The position numbers were made by a program, and so were the translations under genes. From the NCBI RefSeq assembly GCF_907164915.1, contig NC_061868.1, positions 20,207,819-20,271,818 of the forward strand: a DNA stretch of 64,000 nt, written 5' to 3'. Source of the stretch: Impatiens glandulifera (taxonomy: Eukaryota > Streptophyta > Magnoliopsida > Ericales > Balsaminaceae). Numbering within the stretch: the stretch's first letter is position 1; each line of letters begins with the position of its first letter. Below, in pieces: positions 23,928 to 31,990 of this stretch. Below the pieces are notes generated by a model. It did not search any database and had not been told where the DNA came from. It saw only the letters and a list, made by a program, of their open reading frames with translations.

Positions 23928-24689
23928 ATGAACTCCAACCCTTTAGCCAAGAAGATCCTACTGGCAGATTTTGAGTCAATCTACCAGTACGAGGATCATG
24001 AAGTCAGGGAAATGTTCTTAGCCATTGAAAGGAGCGGGCTAAGAAGTTTCCTTGAGAACAGATTCATCATCGACTACCTTGTAGTCGAAGAACTGTTCGA
24101 AACCGCAAAAGAGGTGCATCGAGAAATACTCGTCGCACAGGTTTACGGACAAAAATTTCTTTTCAGCGAGACGGATTTCGCTGTATACTGCGGTTTACCC
24201 AATGAAGGGGTAACCGACCTGACTTATTCCCCGGCGACAATGGAAGAGATGTGTCACCGGTTTTCTGGATCCAACATCCCGGTTAAACCTTGGGGTGCTA
24301 AGAGTAAACTTTCTCATAAGTACCAGATTCTCTGCGAGATTCTGGGAAAATCTGTCTTGTGCAGAGAGAAGAGTTACTACTACACTCAAAGGGTCTTTGA
24401 GATGATGATTGCTGTAACGGTTGGGACACCGGTCAACTGGTCCTGGATCATCTTCAGCAACCTGAAGATGATGATTCTCTCCAACAAAACCGGATACGCT
24501 CCTCAGCTGAGCGGTTTCTGCGCAAGTCTGGAGATTCATTCTGGAGCTTTCGTCACTCTGCATCCAAGGCACGTGCTCACCAAGGAACGAGTGCAAGAAA
24601 TGATCGATCGATGGGAAGCGGTCAAGGCTAGAAGAATTCAAGCGGCTGAAGCTTCAACCGCTCAAACAGCTGAATCATCGAACATCTAA
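23928..24689 (+). CDS. Accessory protein 1 of element A (253 aa), function unknown
   Basis: Member of a protein family present three times in this element. Shared landmarks are GLRSFLENRFI (~38-48), a VYGQKFLFSETDFAVYCGLPNEG block (~72-94) and PVNWSWIIFSNLKMMI (~169-183), then YAPQLSGF. The pattern 'VxGK...F...LP', then a helical 'NW' block, resembles the plant-wide 'putative plant transposon protein' domain; that assignment is from memory and unverified. The frame is open 52 codons further upstream (from 23772), but those codons lie in the TATA box and leader, so I start at 23928, which also matches the length of accessory protein 2. No signal peptide or membrane helix is evident. The C-terminus is Ala/Ser-rich. 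Confidence 0.75.
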   Translation: MNSNPLAKKILLADFESIYQYEDHEVREMFLAIERSGLRSFLENRFIIDYLVVEELFETAKEVHREILVAQVYGQKFLFSETDFAVYCGLPNEGVTDLTYSPATMEEMCHRFSGSNIPVKPWGAKSKLSHKYQILCEILGKSVLCREKSYYYTQRVFEMMIAVTVGTPVNWSWIIFSNLKMMILSNKTGYAPQLSGFCASLEIHSGAFVTLHPRHVLTKERVQEMIDRWEAVKARRIQAAEASTAQTAESSNI

Positions 24690-24714
24690 ACCTGTCCTTT
24701 CCTTTCTCCTTCTC

Positions 24715-24785
24715 TTCTTTACAAAATCGGTATTTTTGTTGTACTACCGGTTTTTGTACCTCAATTAATGAAATAGATTTCCTTT
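24715..24785 (+). terminator. Poly(A)-type signal after accessory gene 1
   Basis: TTTTTGTTGTACTACCGG, then TTTTTGTACC and AATTAATGAAAT. The T/G-rich upstream part plus AATGAAA box looks like a plant polyadenylation region, and it is almost repeated after accessory gene 2. Confidence 0.55.
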
Positions 24786-24990
24786 TTCTTCCAAATCAAA
24801 ATCTACAACATTCAATGCGTCGTATCAATCTATCCTTGGAAACATAAATTCTCATTCTCAAAAAGCATGCCTGAATTGATTTGACAAGACTTGCTCTTAT
24901 TCTCTTGGAAAACTGCAAAATCATTAATACCTAAGCATAAACGGCTAGATTTTCAAATCCCAGCATTAAATGCCTTCCTTCACTCCAGGC
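24786..24990 (+). other. Intergenic spacer between accessory genes 1 and 2
   Basis: About 200 bases of AT-rich non-coding sequence leading to the next TATA box. No ORF or repeat recognised. Confidence 0.5.
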
Positions 24991-25000
24991 TATAAAAAGG
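24991..25000 (+). promoter_or_regulatory. Internal promoter of accessory gene 2
   Basis: TATAAAAAGG preceded by AGGC, 100 bp before the ATG at 25100, with a CT-rich leader (CCTCTCTCTAAG near 25040). The best TATA match of the three internal promoters. Confidence 0.7.
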
Positions 25001-25099
25001 GGCTCAACCTCCATCTTTCAATTCACGCCTTCAAGCATTCCTCTCTCTAAGAATTCAAAGCTTAAGAACTCTTCTAAGCCTTATTCATTCTTCTTCATC

Positions 25100-25858
25100 A
25101 TGTCTACTGAAATCAGAAACACCCTAATCGTCGACTTCGAAGACATCAAACACAGTTCTCACAATGATTGCATCTTCCAGCATGTCATAGCCTCTGGCCT
25201 GCAAGGCTTTCTTAAGGGTTCGGACCTCATCCTCGTGGATGAGGTGTACGAATTCTTCAACAACGGTCACATTCTCGAAGATGGGAGCATTCGCACCATC
25301 ATCGACGGCCAATTCCTCCAGTTTTCTGAGGAGGAATTTGCCACTTTCTTTCACCTTCCCACGGAAGGTTTCTCCGACTTTCCGACGCCGCATCTACCGG
25401 CTAAGGAAATCTTCTTCAAGATCTTCTCCTCCTCCTATACTCCGGTTAAGGACTTCGGGAAGAAAGAAGATCTTGCCCCCCATTACCAAGTCTTTCAAGA
25501 CTTGGTCCAACGGTCTATCATTGGCGGAATGCCCAACCAGAACTATAGCCGGGAGGCATTCGATATTATGATAGCCATTATCCGAGAAACCGACATCAAC
25601 TGGTCATCCTATCTATTCAATAAGCTGAAGCTGCTTATGACCGGTAAGAGGGGAAAGATAAGCTACGCTCCTCAGATCACCCGGTTCCTCATGTCCAAAC
25701 GGCGCAACCTTGGAAAAGGTGTTCCGGTTGGATCTTTCAACACAATCACTATAGACATGATCTACAAGTGTATGTGCAGGATTGCGGAACGGTCTCCTCA
25801 GAACACCATCGACAAGTGGTACGAAAGAAGACTAGAAGGAGGATGGTTCACCGAATAA
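25100..25858 (+). CDS. Accessory protein 2 of element A (252 aa), function unknown
   Basis: Paralogue of accessory proteins 1 and 3. The same landmarks appear: VDFEDI near the N-terminus (11-16), ASGLQGFL (31-38), IDGQFLQFSEEEFATFFHLPTEG (68-90), then DINWSSYLFNKLKLLM (~173-188) and SYAPQITRFLM. Length matches protein 1 (253 aa). It is basic near its end (KWYERRLEGG) with no membrane segment. It is intact, has its own TATA box and a downstream poly(A)-type signal, and is separated from its neighbours by non-coding sequence, so it looks like an independent transcription unit rather than part of pol. Possible roles (nucleic-acid binding, countering silencing, particle function) cannot be told from sequence. 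Confidence 0.75.
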   Translation: MSTEIRNTLIVDFEDIKHSSHNDCIFQHVIASGLQGFLKGSDLILVDEVYEFFNNGHILEDGSIRTIIDGQFLQFSEEEFATFFHLPTEGFSDFPTPHLPAKEIFFKIFSSSYTPVKDFGKKEDLAPHYQVFQDLVQRSIIGGMPNQNYSREAFDIMIAIIRETDINWSSYLFNKLKLLMTGKRGKISYAPQITRFLMSKRRNLGKGVPVGSFNTITIDMIYKCMCRIAERSPQNTIDKWYERRLEGGWFTE

Positions 25859-25874
25859 ACCTGTTGTTAATTTC

Positions 25875-25955
25875 TGTTTCCGGTTTCTGGTCATTTTGTT
25901 GTACGACCAGAACCGCTCCTATGTCCCTCTTCCTTAGCATTAATGAAATCTTTTC
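25875..25955 (+). terminator. Poly(A)-type signal after accessory gene 2
   Basis: TTTTGTTGTACGACCAG followed by GCATTAATGAAATC, closely similar to the signal after accessory gene 1. This implies that ORF and 3' signal were duplicated together. Confidence 0.55.
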
Positions 25956-26243
25956 TTTTGAATTTTCATTCTCATTATTTCATTCCGGTTTCTCAAACTT
26001 ATATTCAAAATTAAAGTTAACCTAACAATCTCCGGTTAACAAATTGTCAACAGAAACCGGAATTTCAAGCAAAATGAAAAATTTGAAAAATATTAACCGC
26101 CCATGGTTTTACCTTTCAAATTTACCGCCCATCAAAATTCCGTCTTTACCGCCGAAAGTTACGGCAGAAACTTTTGGAGGGAAAATTGGCGCCAAAAACC
26201 TCAAGTCGACGGTTCACCTTCAAAACTGCCTGGAACCGCCATC
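25956..26243 (+). other. Upstream region of accessory gene 3 (ACCG-rich)
   Basis: Non-coding. It contains a run of seven ACCG/CCGGT words in ~250 bp (near 25984, 26032, 26055, 26096, 26123, 26148 and 26234), several as ACCGCC, ending at the TATA box. The same core motif is amplified in the LTR. Confidence 0.55.
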
Positions 26244-26252
26244 TATATAAAC
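26244..26252 (+). promoter_or_regulatory. Internal promoter of accessory gene 3
   Basis: TATATAAAC preceded by CCATC, ~113 bp before the ATG at 26365, with a CT-rich leader (TTTCTCTCTCTAAAA near 26281). Confidence 0.65.
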
Positions 26253-26364
26253 TCAAAACAGCCCATTCAACACATGCGCTTTCTCTCTCTAAAAATTTCC
26301 AGAACTTCAAAGATCCTCTCTCTCCGATCATCATCAATCTTCATCACTTTTCTCAAAATTATCA

Positions 26365-29172
26365 ATGGATCTAGGCAAAGCCCCGTTTCAATGGATGTTG
26401 CAGGTTGATTTTGCAGACATCGACCAGCACGCTGAAGACAAGAACAAAGCTGTTCTTCAACTTCTTCGAGATTCTGGGTTGGAGAAGTTCCTCTCCGGTC
26501 CGTTCATCGTCTATCCGGCGGCGGTGACGGAGTTCTTGGCGACGGCGACACTGTTGAAAAGAAGAGTATCTGCTACCGTCAACGGGAAGGCGGTTCTTAT
26601 AACTGAAGAAATATTTGCGGAGGCCCTCGGTTTGCCCAACGCAGGTTCGGACCTCAAATTCGACCTACCCGACGCAGAATCAAATGCTGCCCGGTTGGTT
26701 GTATCCCTTTCAGGTCAGGACCTGGTGCTCCACAATAGCCGGAGAATCAAGCTGAAACCGGAATACAAATGGCTGGTGACCATCATCTCAAAATCGCTCC
26801 AAGGAAGGGGAGGTAACTTTGATAACCTCACAAAGTTTAAACTTAGAATGCTGTTGGCCATCGTCCGCAATGATAAGGTGGACTGGGGATACGTTCTATT
26901 CGAAGAATTTTGTCAAGTGATAATCAAGAAAGAAGGCCGGGTGCAGGCCTATGCTATGCAAATCGTGAAGATCCTTGAGTTCCTTAAAGTGGAACTAGGT
27001 GAAGGCGTACCGCTTCCGATCTCAAACATTCTTGATTCTGAGTCAGTAGCAGAGAAACCGGAGAAGACAATCAAGCCTAAAACCTCAAAAACAAAGTCAT
27101 CCAAAGGAGCCAGCTCATCGGTTCCGGTTGAAGAAGAAACAAGGCAAAGGAAACCGTCAAGAAAAGCGGTTGAGGCAGAAGCTCCACCAGAACCGAAAAG
27201 GAGGAAGAAAGTCTCCGCAAAGAAAAGTGCGAAGAAACCAGCGGACTCCGAGAAAACTCTTTCCTCGGACAATCCACCTGAAAGAACCCCAGATGTCTTC
27301 CAGCCAATCCCCATCAACACCGTTATTCCAACTCCCATCCCATCCGATTCTCCAAAGCAAACCGAATCTTCGGGGAGCAAGGAGAACAAGTCAAATTCTA
27401 AGGAGGAAGCAGAAGAAATTGTTCAATCTGCAACCTCCAAGTCACCAAGCAAACAAGCCGAAGAGGTATTAGCCGAAGCGGGCTTGAATACCTCTGAAGC
27501 CATTCAGAATGTGGTCCAAGAGATCACAAGAGAAACCGAAGAAGACGACGTTTCTAGTCGTCGGAAGCCAGAAAATCAGGTTGAAGTGCCTGATCAAACA
27601 GAAATCGCACCTCCGGCTCAGGAGGAAAACATTGAAGAAAGGGAACCGTCCGGTTCCGCAGGAAACAAGACAGCTCCAGAAGGTCCCTCTCGAGTCGACA
27701 AGGGCAAGGGCATTATGATTGAAGAACCGACTGAAACCGGAACGGGCACATTGCAGATTGATCCTCACACTGAAGCCACAGCCGGAGAAGAATACCCATA
27801 CACTTTAGAGCAAGAGAATGAGCTGTTTGATGAATTCATCCAAGATATGAATAAAGGTGCAAGTGACGCACTAGCTCCATATATGCGGTGGGTGAAGCTC
27901 CGGAGCGAGACCAAGTTATCCGATATGCTTCCAGGTTTTAGTGGAAATAAGCAATGGGACGCTCTCGTCCAGCTAGAAGAAAAGGCACTCGAGCTGGCTG
28001 GCACCCAATTGATCCAACCGGCGTTTTCCAAAGCTCCGGTAATTCTTGAGAATGTGCGGCTACAGGCAGTTGAGAATGCCTTTCAAGACATCCAAGGAAA
28101 GGAGCTGGAACCGATTGAAATGAAGATGGCAGAGCGATTTATTGGGGTACGGGAACAGCTTTTGCAAAGATTCGAACGACTCGACAAGAAATGGTGGGAT
28201 GCTTGCCAACGACAATTCAACAAACCTGAGTTATTTCAGAGTAAGCCTTTCTTTATAACCGGTGAAACATCTGGCACTTCTGAAAACCGGGAACAAGAAG
28301 CCCCGCAACCGGCTAAAACCCTAGAAATCGAGCAAATCAAGCAAGTAGTAGTGGAAACAGCTGATTTATGCCTTGGGAACTTTAAAGCAGTAACCGAAGA
28401 AAGGATCTCAGCGGCTGAAACTAAAATGGTAAACTCTCTACAAGCTATGATGGATTCAACTATGCAGTCAACAGTTCAAGCTATGATTTCCGAGTCTGTC
28501 AAAGCTGCAACCGCTCCACTTTTGGACATGCTGCAAGCAATGGCCATCCAGATCGGTGAAATGTCGAAAGTTCAAGTCGGCTCAACCCAAACACAAATCG
28601 AGAAGGACGCTGAAACCGCTCGGAAGTTACAAGAAGAAGAGATCGAAAGAGAACGGTTACAGAAGGAACTGGAAGATAAGGATCATGAGCTTGCCCAACA
28701 ATGCAATGATGAGGAGCAGGCAAACGCTCAGGAACCGGCACAAGGTCAGTCATCTCATTCCATGAGCACAAGGAACAAGAACAAGAAGAAACGTAGTGCC
28801 ATTAAAAACGTGATGAAGCGGGCAGAACTGAAGACAGCCGAACCGGTTGCACTGGCTGCGGAACCACTAGATGAGGAAGAAGAAGAAAATCCGGAAGAAC
28901 TCAACAGACGCAAAAGGAGAACAACCGGAGAATCCGCAGCAACTCAGAGCCTCAGACCTTTGACTGTTCCACCGCGTCCACCGCCAAAACCAATTTGTGC
29001 CAACTTCAATCTTAGGAAACAGGTCCTTGGCCATTCAAGTGTGTGGGCCGGTGTGGTGATCGACGCTGACAGACGTGCTAGAGAGCACAGAGCGCGAATA
29101 GAAGAGGCAAAAAGACGGCTGGACAAAGAACTGGAAAAAGAGCAAGACAAGGGGGGACCATCCGAGCCTTAA
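26365..29172 (+). CDS. Accessory protein 3 of element A (935 aa): family domain + charged coiled-coil tail
   Basis: Residues ~10-230 are the domain of proteins 1 and 2: VDFADID (14-20), SGLEKFLSGPFIVY (37-50), VNGKAVLITEEIFAEALGLP (72-91), DKVDWGYVLFEEF (~170-182). A long low-complexity S/E/K/P region follows, with a strong basic cluster PKRRKKVSAKKSAKK (~276-290). A second helical region lies at ~480-640, a coiled-coil-like stretch (TARKLQEEEIERERLQKEL) at ~748-766, a second basic cluster (KNKKKRSAIKNVMKR) at ~802-816, and the end is again charged. The two basic clusters suggest nuclear import. I see no membrane helix, so it does not look like an envelope-type protein, although Sireviruses often carry an extra ORF here. 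A decayed homologue with an RGG-rich tail lies at 46140-49465. Open for all 935 codons in an element with near-identical LTRs. Confidence 0.78.
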   Translation: MDLGKAPFQWMLQVDFADIDQHAEDKNKAVLQLLRDSGLEKFLSGPFIVYPAAVTEFLATATLLKRRVSATVNGKAVLITEEIFAEALGLPNAGSDLKFDLPDAESNAARLVVSLSGQDLVLHNSRRIKLKPEYKWLVTIISKSLQGRGGNFDNLTKFKLRMLLAIVRNDKVDWGYVLFEEFCQVIIKKEGRVQAYAMQIVKILEFLKVELGEGVPLPISNILDSESVAEKPEKTIKPKTSKTKSSKGASSSVPVEEETRQRKPSRKAVEAEAPPEPKRRKKVSAKKSAKKPADSEKTLSSDNPPERTPDVFQPIPINTVIPTPIPSDSPKQTESSGSKENKSNSKEEAEEIVQSATSKSPSKQAEEVLAEAGLNTSEAIQNVVQEITRETEEDDVSSRRKPENQVEVPDQTEIAPPAQEENIEEREPSGSAGNKTAPEGPSRVDKGKGIMIEEPTETGTGTLQIDPHTEATAGEEYPYTLEQENELFDEFIQDMNKGASDALAPYMRWVKLRSETKLSDMLPGFSGNKQWDALVQLEEKALELAGTQLIQPAFSKAPVILENVRLQAVENAFQDIQGKELEPIEMKMAERFIGVREQLLQRFERLDKKWWDACQRQFNKPELFQSKPFFITGETSGTSENREQEAPQPAKTLEIEQIKQVVVETADLCLGNFKAVTEERISAAETKMVNSLQAMMDSTMQSTVQAMISESVKAATAPLLDMLQAMAIQIGEMSKVQVGSTQTQIEKDAETARKLQEEEIERERLQKELEDKDHELAQQCNDEEQANAQEPAQGQSSHSMSTRNKNKKKRSAIKNVMKRAELKTAEPVALAAEPLDEEEEENPEELNRRKRRTTGESAATQSLRPLTVPPRPPPKPICANFNLRKQVLGHSSVWAGVVIDADRRAREHRARIEEAKRRLDKELEKEQDKGGPSEP

Positions 29173-29329
29173 ACTCTATTTCCATAATTACTCTGAACAA
29201 TTATGTCTTTGATACGTTTCAAAACTTGGTTATTTTTGCTAACTTTTATACTTTTCAAATATATTTTCCATGTTTCTCAAAACATACACTTATCAAAAAT
29301 CAAATACATGTTTTTCAAAAACGTCTCTT
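29173..29329 (+). other. 3' untranslated region of accessory gene 3
   Basis: T/A-rich with repeated TTTTCAAA words. There is no clear AATGAAA signal like those after genes 1 and 2, so this message probably ends in the 3' LTR. Confidence 0.45.
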
Positions 29330-29334
29330 TCAAA

Positions 29335-29495
29335 ACCTTAAAACCGGCCACACATTACAATTTTTGAATATTTATTCTAAATAATCAAAAAGGGAGAAAT
29401 TGATAAAAAAAAAATTAAGTAAGTTAATTTTCTTAAAACCGGCCACACATTACAATTTTTGAATATTTATTCTAAATAATCAAAAAGGGAGAAAT
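29335..29495 (+). repeat. Duplicated polypurine tract / LTR-start unit
   Basis: A ~110 bp unit (AAAACCGGCCACACATTAC ... CAAAAAGGGAGAAATTGATA ... AAGTAAGTTAATTTT) occurs twice in tandem, at ~29338-29440 and ~29437-29530. The second purine tract (29482-29495) abuts the 3' LTR; the first is followed by a decayed copy of the LTR start. The same doubling is in the remnant at ~11930-12110, so it is a trait of the lineage. Sireviruses are known for multiplied polypurine tracts. Confidence 0.8.
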
Positions 29496-30763
29496 TGATA
29501 GAAAAATTAAGTAAGTTAATTTTGGTACCGGCCAGACAAACTAAACAGAAGTTAAACTTCATGTGCAGGTATTGAACAAACCGGAACCGGGAATCATGCA
29601 TCAATAATCAGTTGGTATCACTTCAAAGAAACCGGCTTCAAGTGATCAAGACCAATGATCACAGGAACCGGCTTCACCTTCTGAAAACAACCGGTTAGCA
29701 AAGAACAGAAGACTACACTTCAACCGGATCATAATGCACAAAGACACTTCAACCGGAAAGTACAGATCAAAAGTCAGAAGATTCAAATCTCAAGAGTGAC
29801 GTATTGTGACGGAGGAAACGTGTCTCGAAAGAACAAAAGAAGATCGGATCCGATCAGAAGCATGGGAAGAAAGCAATGATAGCTTGGTGATCCAATGCTG
29901 ACGACCGGAAGCGGATGTTCAACACGTGTATCAATCTGAAAACCGGTTATGTCATCATATGTTAAGAGTCACCTGCATGAATGCCAGGTGTTGAGGAAGT
30001 TGATGCGTGCAAGCAAACTTTGAGCAGATAGGCGTGCTAATGATCAACCAATCCGCAAGAGAGAGAAGAAAGTAGCCGTTAGCTACCTTCAGCTATAAAA
30101 GGAAGATCAAACGCCTTCATTAAAAGCAGCAGTTGAGAATACGAGAAGTTGAGCAGTTGAAATTGTGAAAGTCATAAAAGCATTAAATTCTAGAGAGATA
30201 AAGTTCTGTATTCTAAAGTCGGTTTGCCTAAAACCGGAAAGCTTTGTGTGTGATATTGTGTTGAGTTGTTGTATTACATCAAAAGTGTGAGTTTGGTGTA
30301 ACCGGCGAGTAGCGAAGTTGGGCTCGACCGGAAGTGTAATTGTAACTTTAAAGAGTTAGTGAAGATCCTTCTCATAACCTGAGAAGAAGGGGTGACGTAG
30401 GAGGGTTTGCTCCGAACATCCATAAACAAATTTCTTTGTCCTGTGTTCTTTCATTTTCGCTTTCTCTTCTCGCTGTCTTACCGTAAACCGCAAACCAATT
30501 TTACTTCCAAAACCGGTCCCTCACATTCGTTAAACTTCTTCCTCCTTAAACATCATCTAAAGTCGCAAACGTTGCTTCAACCTGAAACAGACACTTCCGC
30601 CCTTGAACACCGGTTCAAGAGTCTGTGACAGGCTGTGCAGTGCTGAGAACGGTTTTAGTCTCTAACCGGACTATCACCAAGTTGTGTGTGTTGTTGTAAG
30701 CGGTCACCCTTAACCGAAACCGGAAACACCCCCGGTCCTCCAAGGGCGCCCCCGATCCTAACA
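29496..30763 (+). repeat. Element A 3' LTR (1268 bp)
   Basis: Same length and ends as 17551-18818, with two substitutions seen. Its final AACA is followed by ATAGACAATACGG, where the interrupted gypsy frame resumes. Confidence 0.95.
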
Positions 30764-31880
30764 ATAGACAATACGGACATGACCCTTAAAGTGTGGTTCG
30801 AGCCTCTATAAAAGTATCCCGAGCACGGTGAGTACCTTTGTACTTCCAAAATAAAGAGAAGAGAGCTTTACATCAACACGCTGCCAACTACATGCTATTA
30901 GCTAGAAAGTTGTATCCATGAATATTTGACGGCCAAAATATGCTATGAATCGATCAATCCTAAGCATCTAAGATCATGGGCGAAGTTCGTGTAGGGACGT
31001 GTGATTCACGCATGAGCGAATAAGTGCTAGCAAAGAAGATCCTTCGTTTCGACTACTATTGGTAGAACAATGAACACAAATGCATGTCTTATTTCAAGAA
31101 ATGTCATGAATGTCAAGTTTATGCTAACTTGAAGTATACTCTAATATCCTTATTATACAACATGACGTCGATGTGGCAATTCTCAACTTAGGGATCGACA
31201 TCATCGATAAGATCTATCATCACGCTTTGAATGGACACAAGTTCATTATTCTGGCCATTGACTACTTCATTAAGTGGGTGGAAGTGCAATATTAAATATC
31301 TTGAAGTCATAACATGTTGCCAAGTTCATACAAAACAATATCATCGCACAATATAGAGTCCTTCACGCTTTGATCTTAGACAACAATCATCACTTTCAAG
31401 GAGAAGTACTCAAGGTATAAGATGAATATCACATCGAGCATCACAAGTCCTCACCCTATCCTCCACAAACAAACAGAATAGTAGAAGAGACGAACAAGAA
31501 TGTGCTCACAATCATCAAGAAGATGTCATAGACGTATAAAGACTAGCACAAGAAGTTGGTATACAGTCTCTAGGGCAATCGAATGAATATCCAAATGTCA
31601 ATAGGCAAGACCCCATTTGCATTGGTTTATGGCATGAGTGTTGTACATCCAATCGAAACCGAGTTCTCTATCTTGAGAGTACTCTTTAAGAGTCAAATGA
31701 TGGAAAAATATTTATGTAAGTCTCGGTAAGACCAATTATCCCTAATGAAAGACAATAGATTAAATGCATTATGTCATACTCAAGCATATTAGAGTCAAAT
31801 AGCATTCAACAAGAAGGTGAAATTTTGAAACATTTAAGAAGACGATCAAGTCTTAAAGAAGAATCTACGGAGGGAAAAGA
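30764..31880 (+). pseudogene. Ty3-gypsy pol, 3' part (integrase), decayed
   Basis: Continuation of the gypsy fragment at 16060-17550 after element A. Broken frames show a segment like SKIKRRELYI (near 30850) and an integrase core with DNNHHFQGEVLK near 31380. The hallmark HHKSSPYPPQTNRIVEETNK is at ~31438-31500, and GKTPFALVYGMSVVHPIE at ~31603-31660. The order RT, RNase H, second RNase H, integrase across the split confirms a single gypsy element of Tat/Athila-like type. Numerous stops. From ~31850 to 31990 the strand is almost all purine, perhaps its polypurine end. Confidence 0.8.
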
Positions 31881-31990
31881 GAGGGTGGGAGGTACTAACG
31901 CAAAAAATGAGGGGGAAAAGATAAGGGAAATGAGAAATTAGGGGAAGGAAAAGAAAAGGAAGAACGGTAAGGTAGGAAGGGGTTTAATGA
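31850..31990 (+). other. Long purine-rich tract, probable gypsy 3' end
   Basis: About 140 bases with very few pyrimidines on this strand (GGGGGAAAAG, GGGGAAGGAAAAG). It follows the integrase fragment and could contain the polypurine tract, but a 3' LTR is not recognisable after it. Confidence 0.45.

Larger units (their letters stand above)
17551..30763 (+). mobile_element. Element A: intact 13.2 kb Sirevirus-like Copia with three accessory genes
   Basis: Complete LTR retrotransposon: two 1268 bp LTRs, a tRNA(iMet)-type primer site, an intact 1454-codon gag-pol, three further intact ORFs on the same strand, and a polypurine tract. I find only two differences between the LTRs in the parts I compared in detail (C/G near 17735/29680 and A/G near 17895/29840), so the insertion is very recent. 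Order of domains (protease, integrase, RT, RNase H) is Copia. The RT/RNase H wording ([38 protein letters not shown]) is that of the Sirevirus lineage. It sits inside a decayed gypsy element. The 5 bp flanks (TATAT before, ATAGA after) do not match as a target duplication, which is odd for so young an element. Confidence 0.93.

Noticed and set aside
24195..24641. 148-codon minus-strand ORF opposite accessory gene 1
   Set aside because: Antisense shadow; no domain and no promoter context.
26949..27389. 146-codon minus-strand ORF, and other overlapping ORFs within accessory gene 3
   Set aside because: Shadows of the 935-codon plus-strand gene created by its biased codon content.
26365..29172. 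Envelope-like protein, as proposed for some Sireviruses
   Set aside because: No signal peptide or membrane helix, two basic clusters, and the N-terminal domain is shared with two small soluble-looking proteins.
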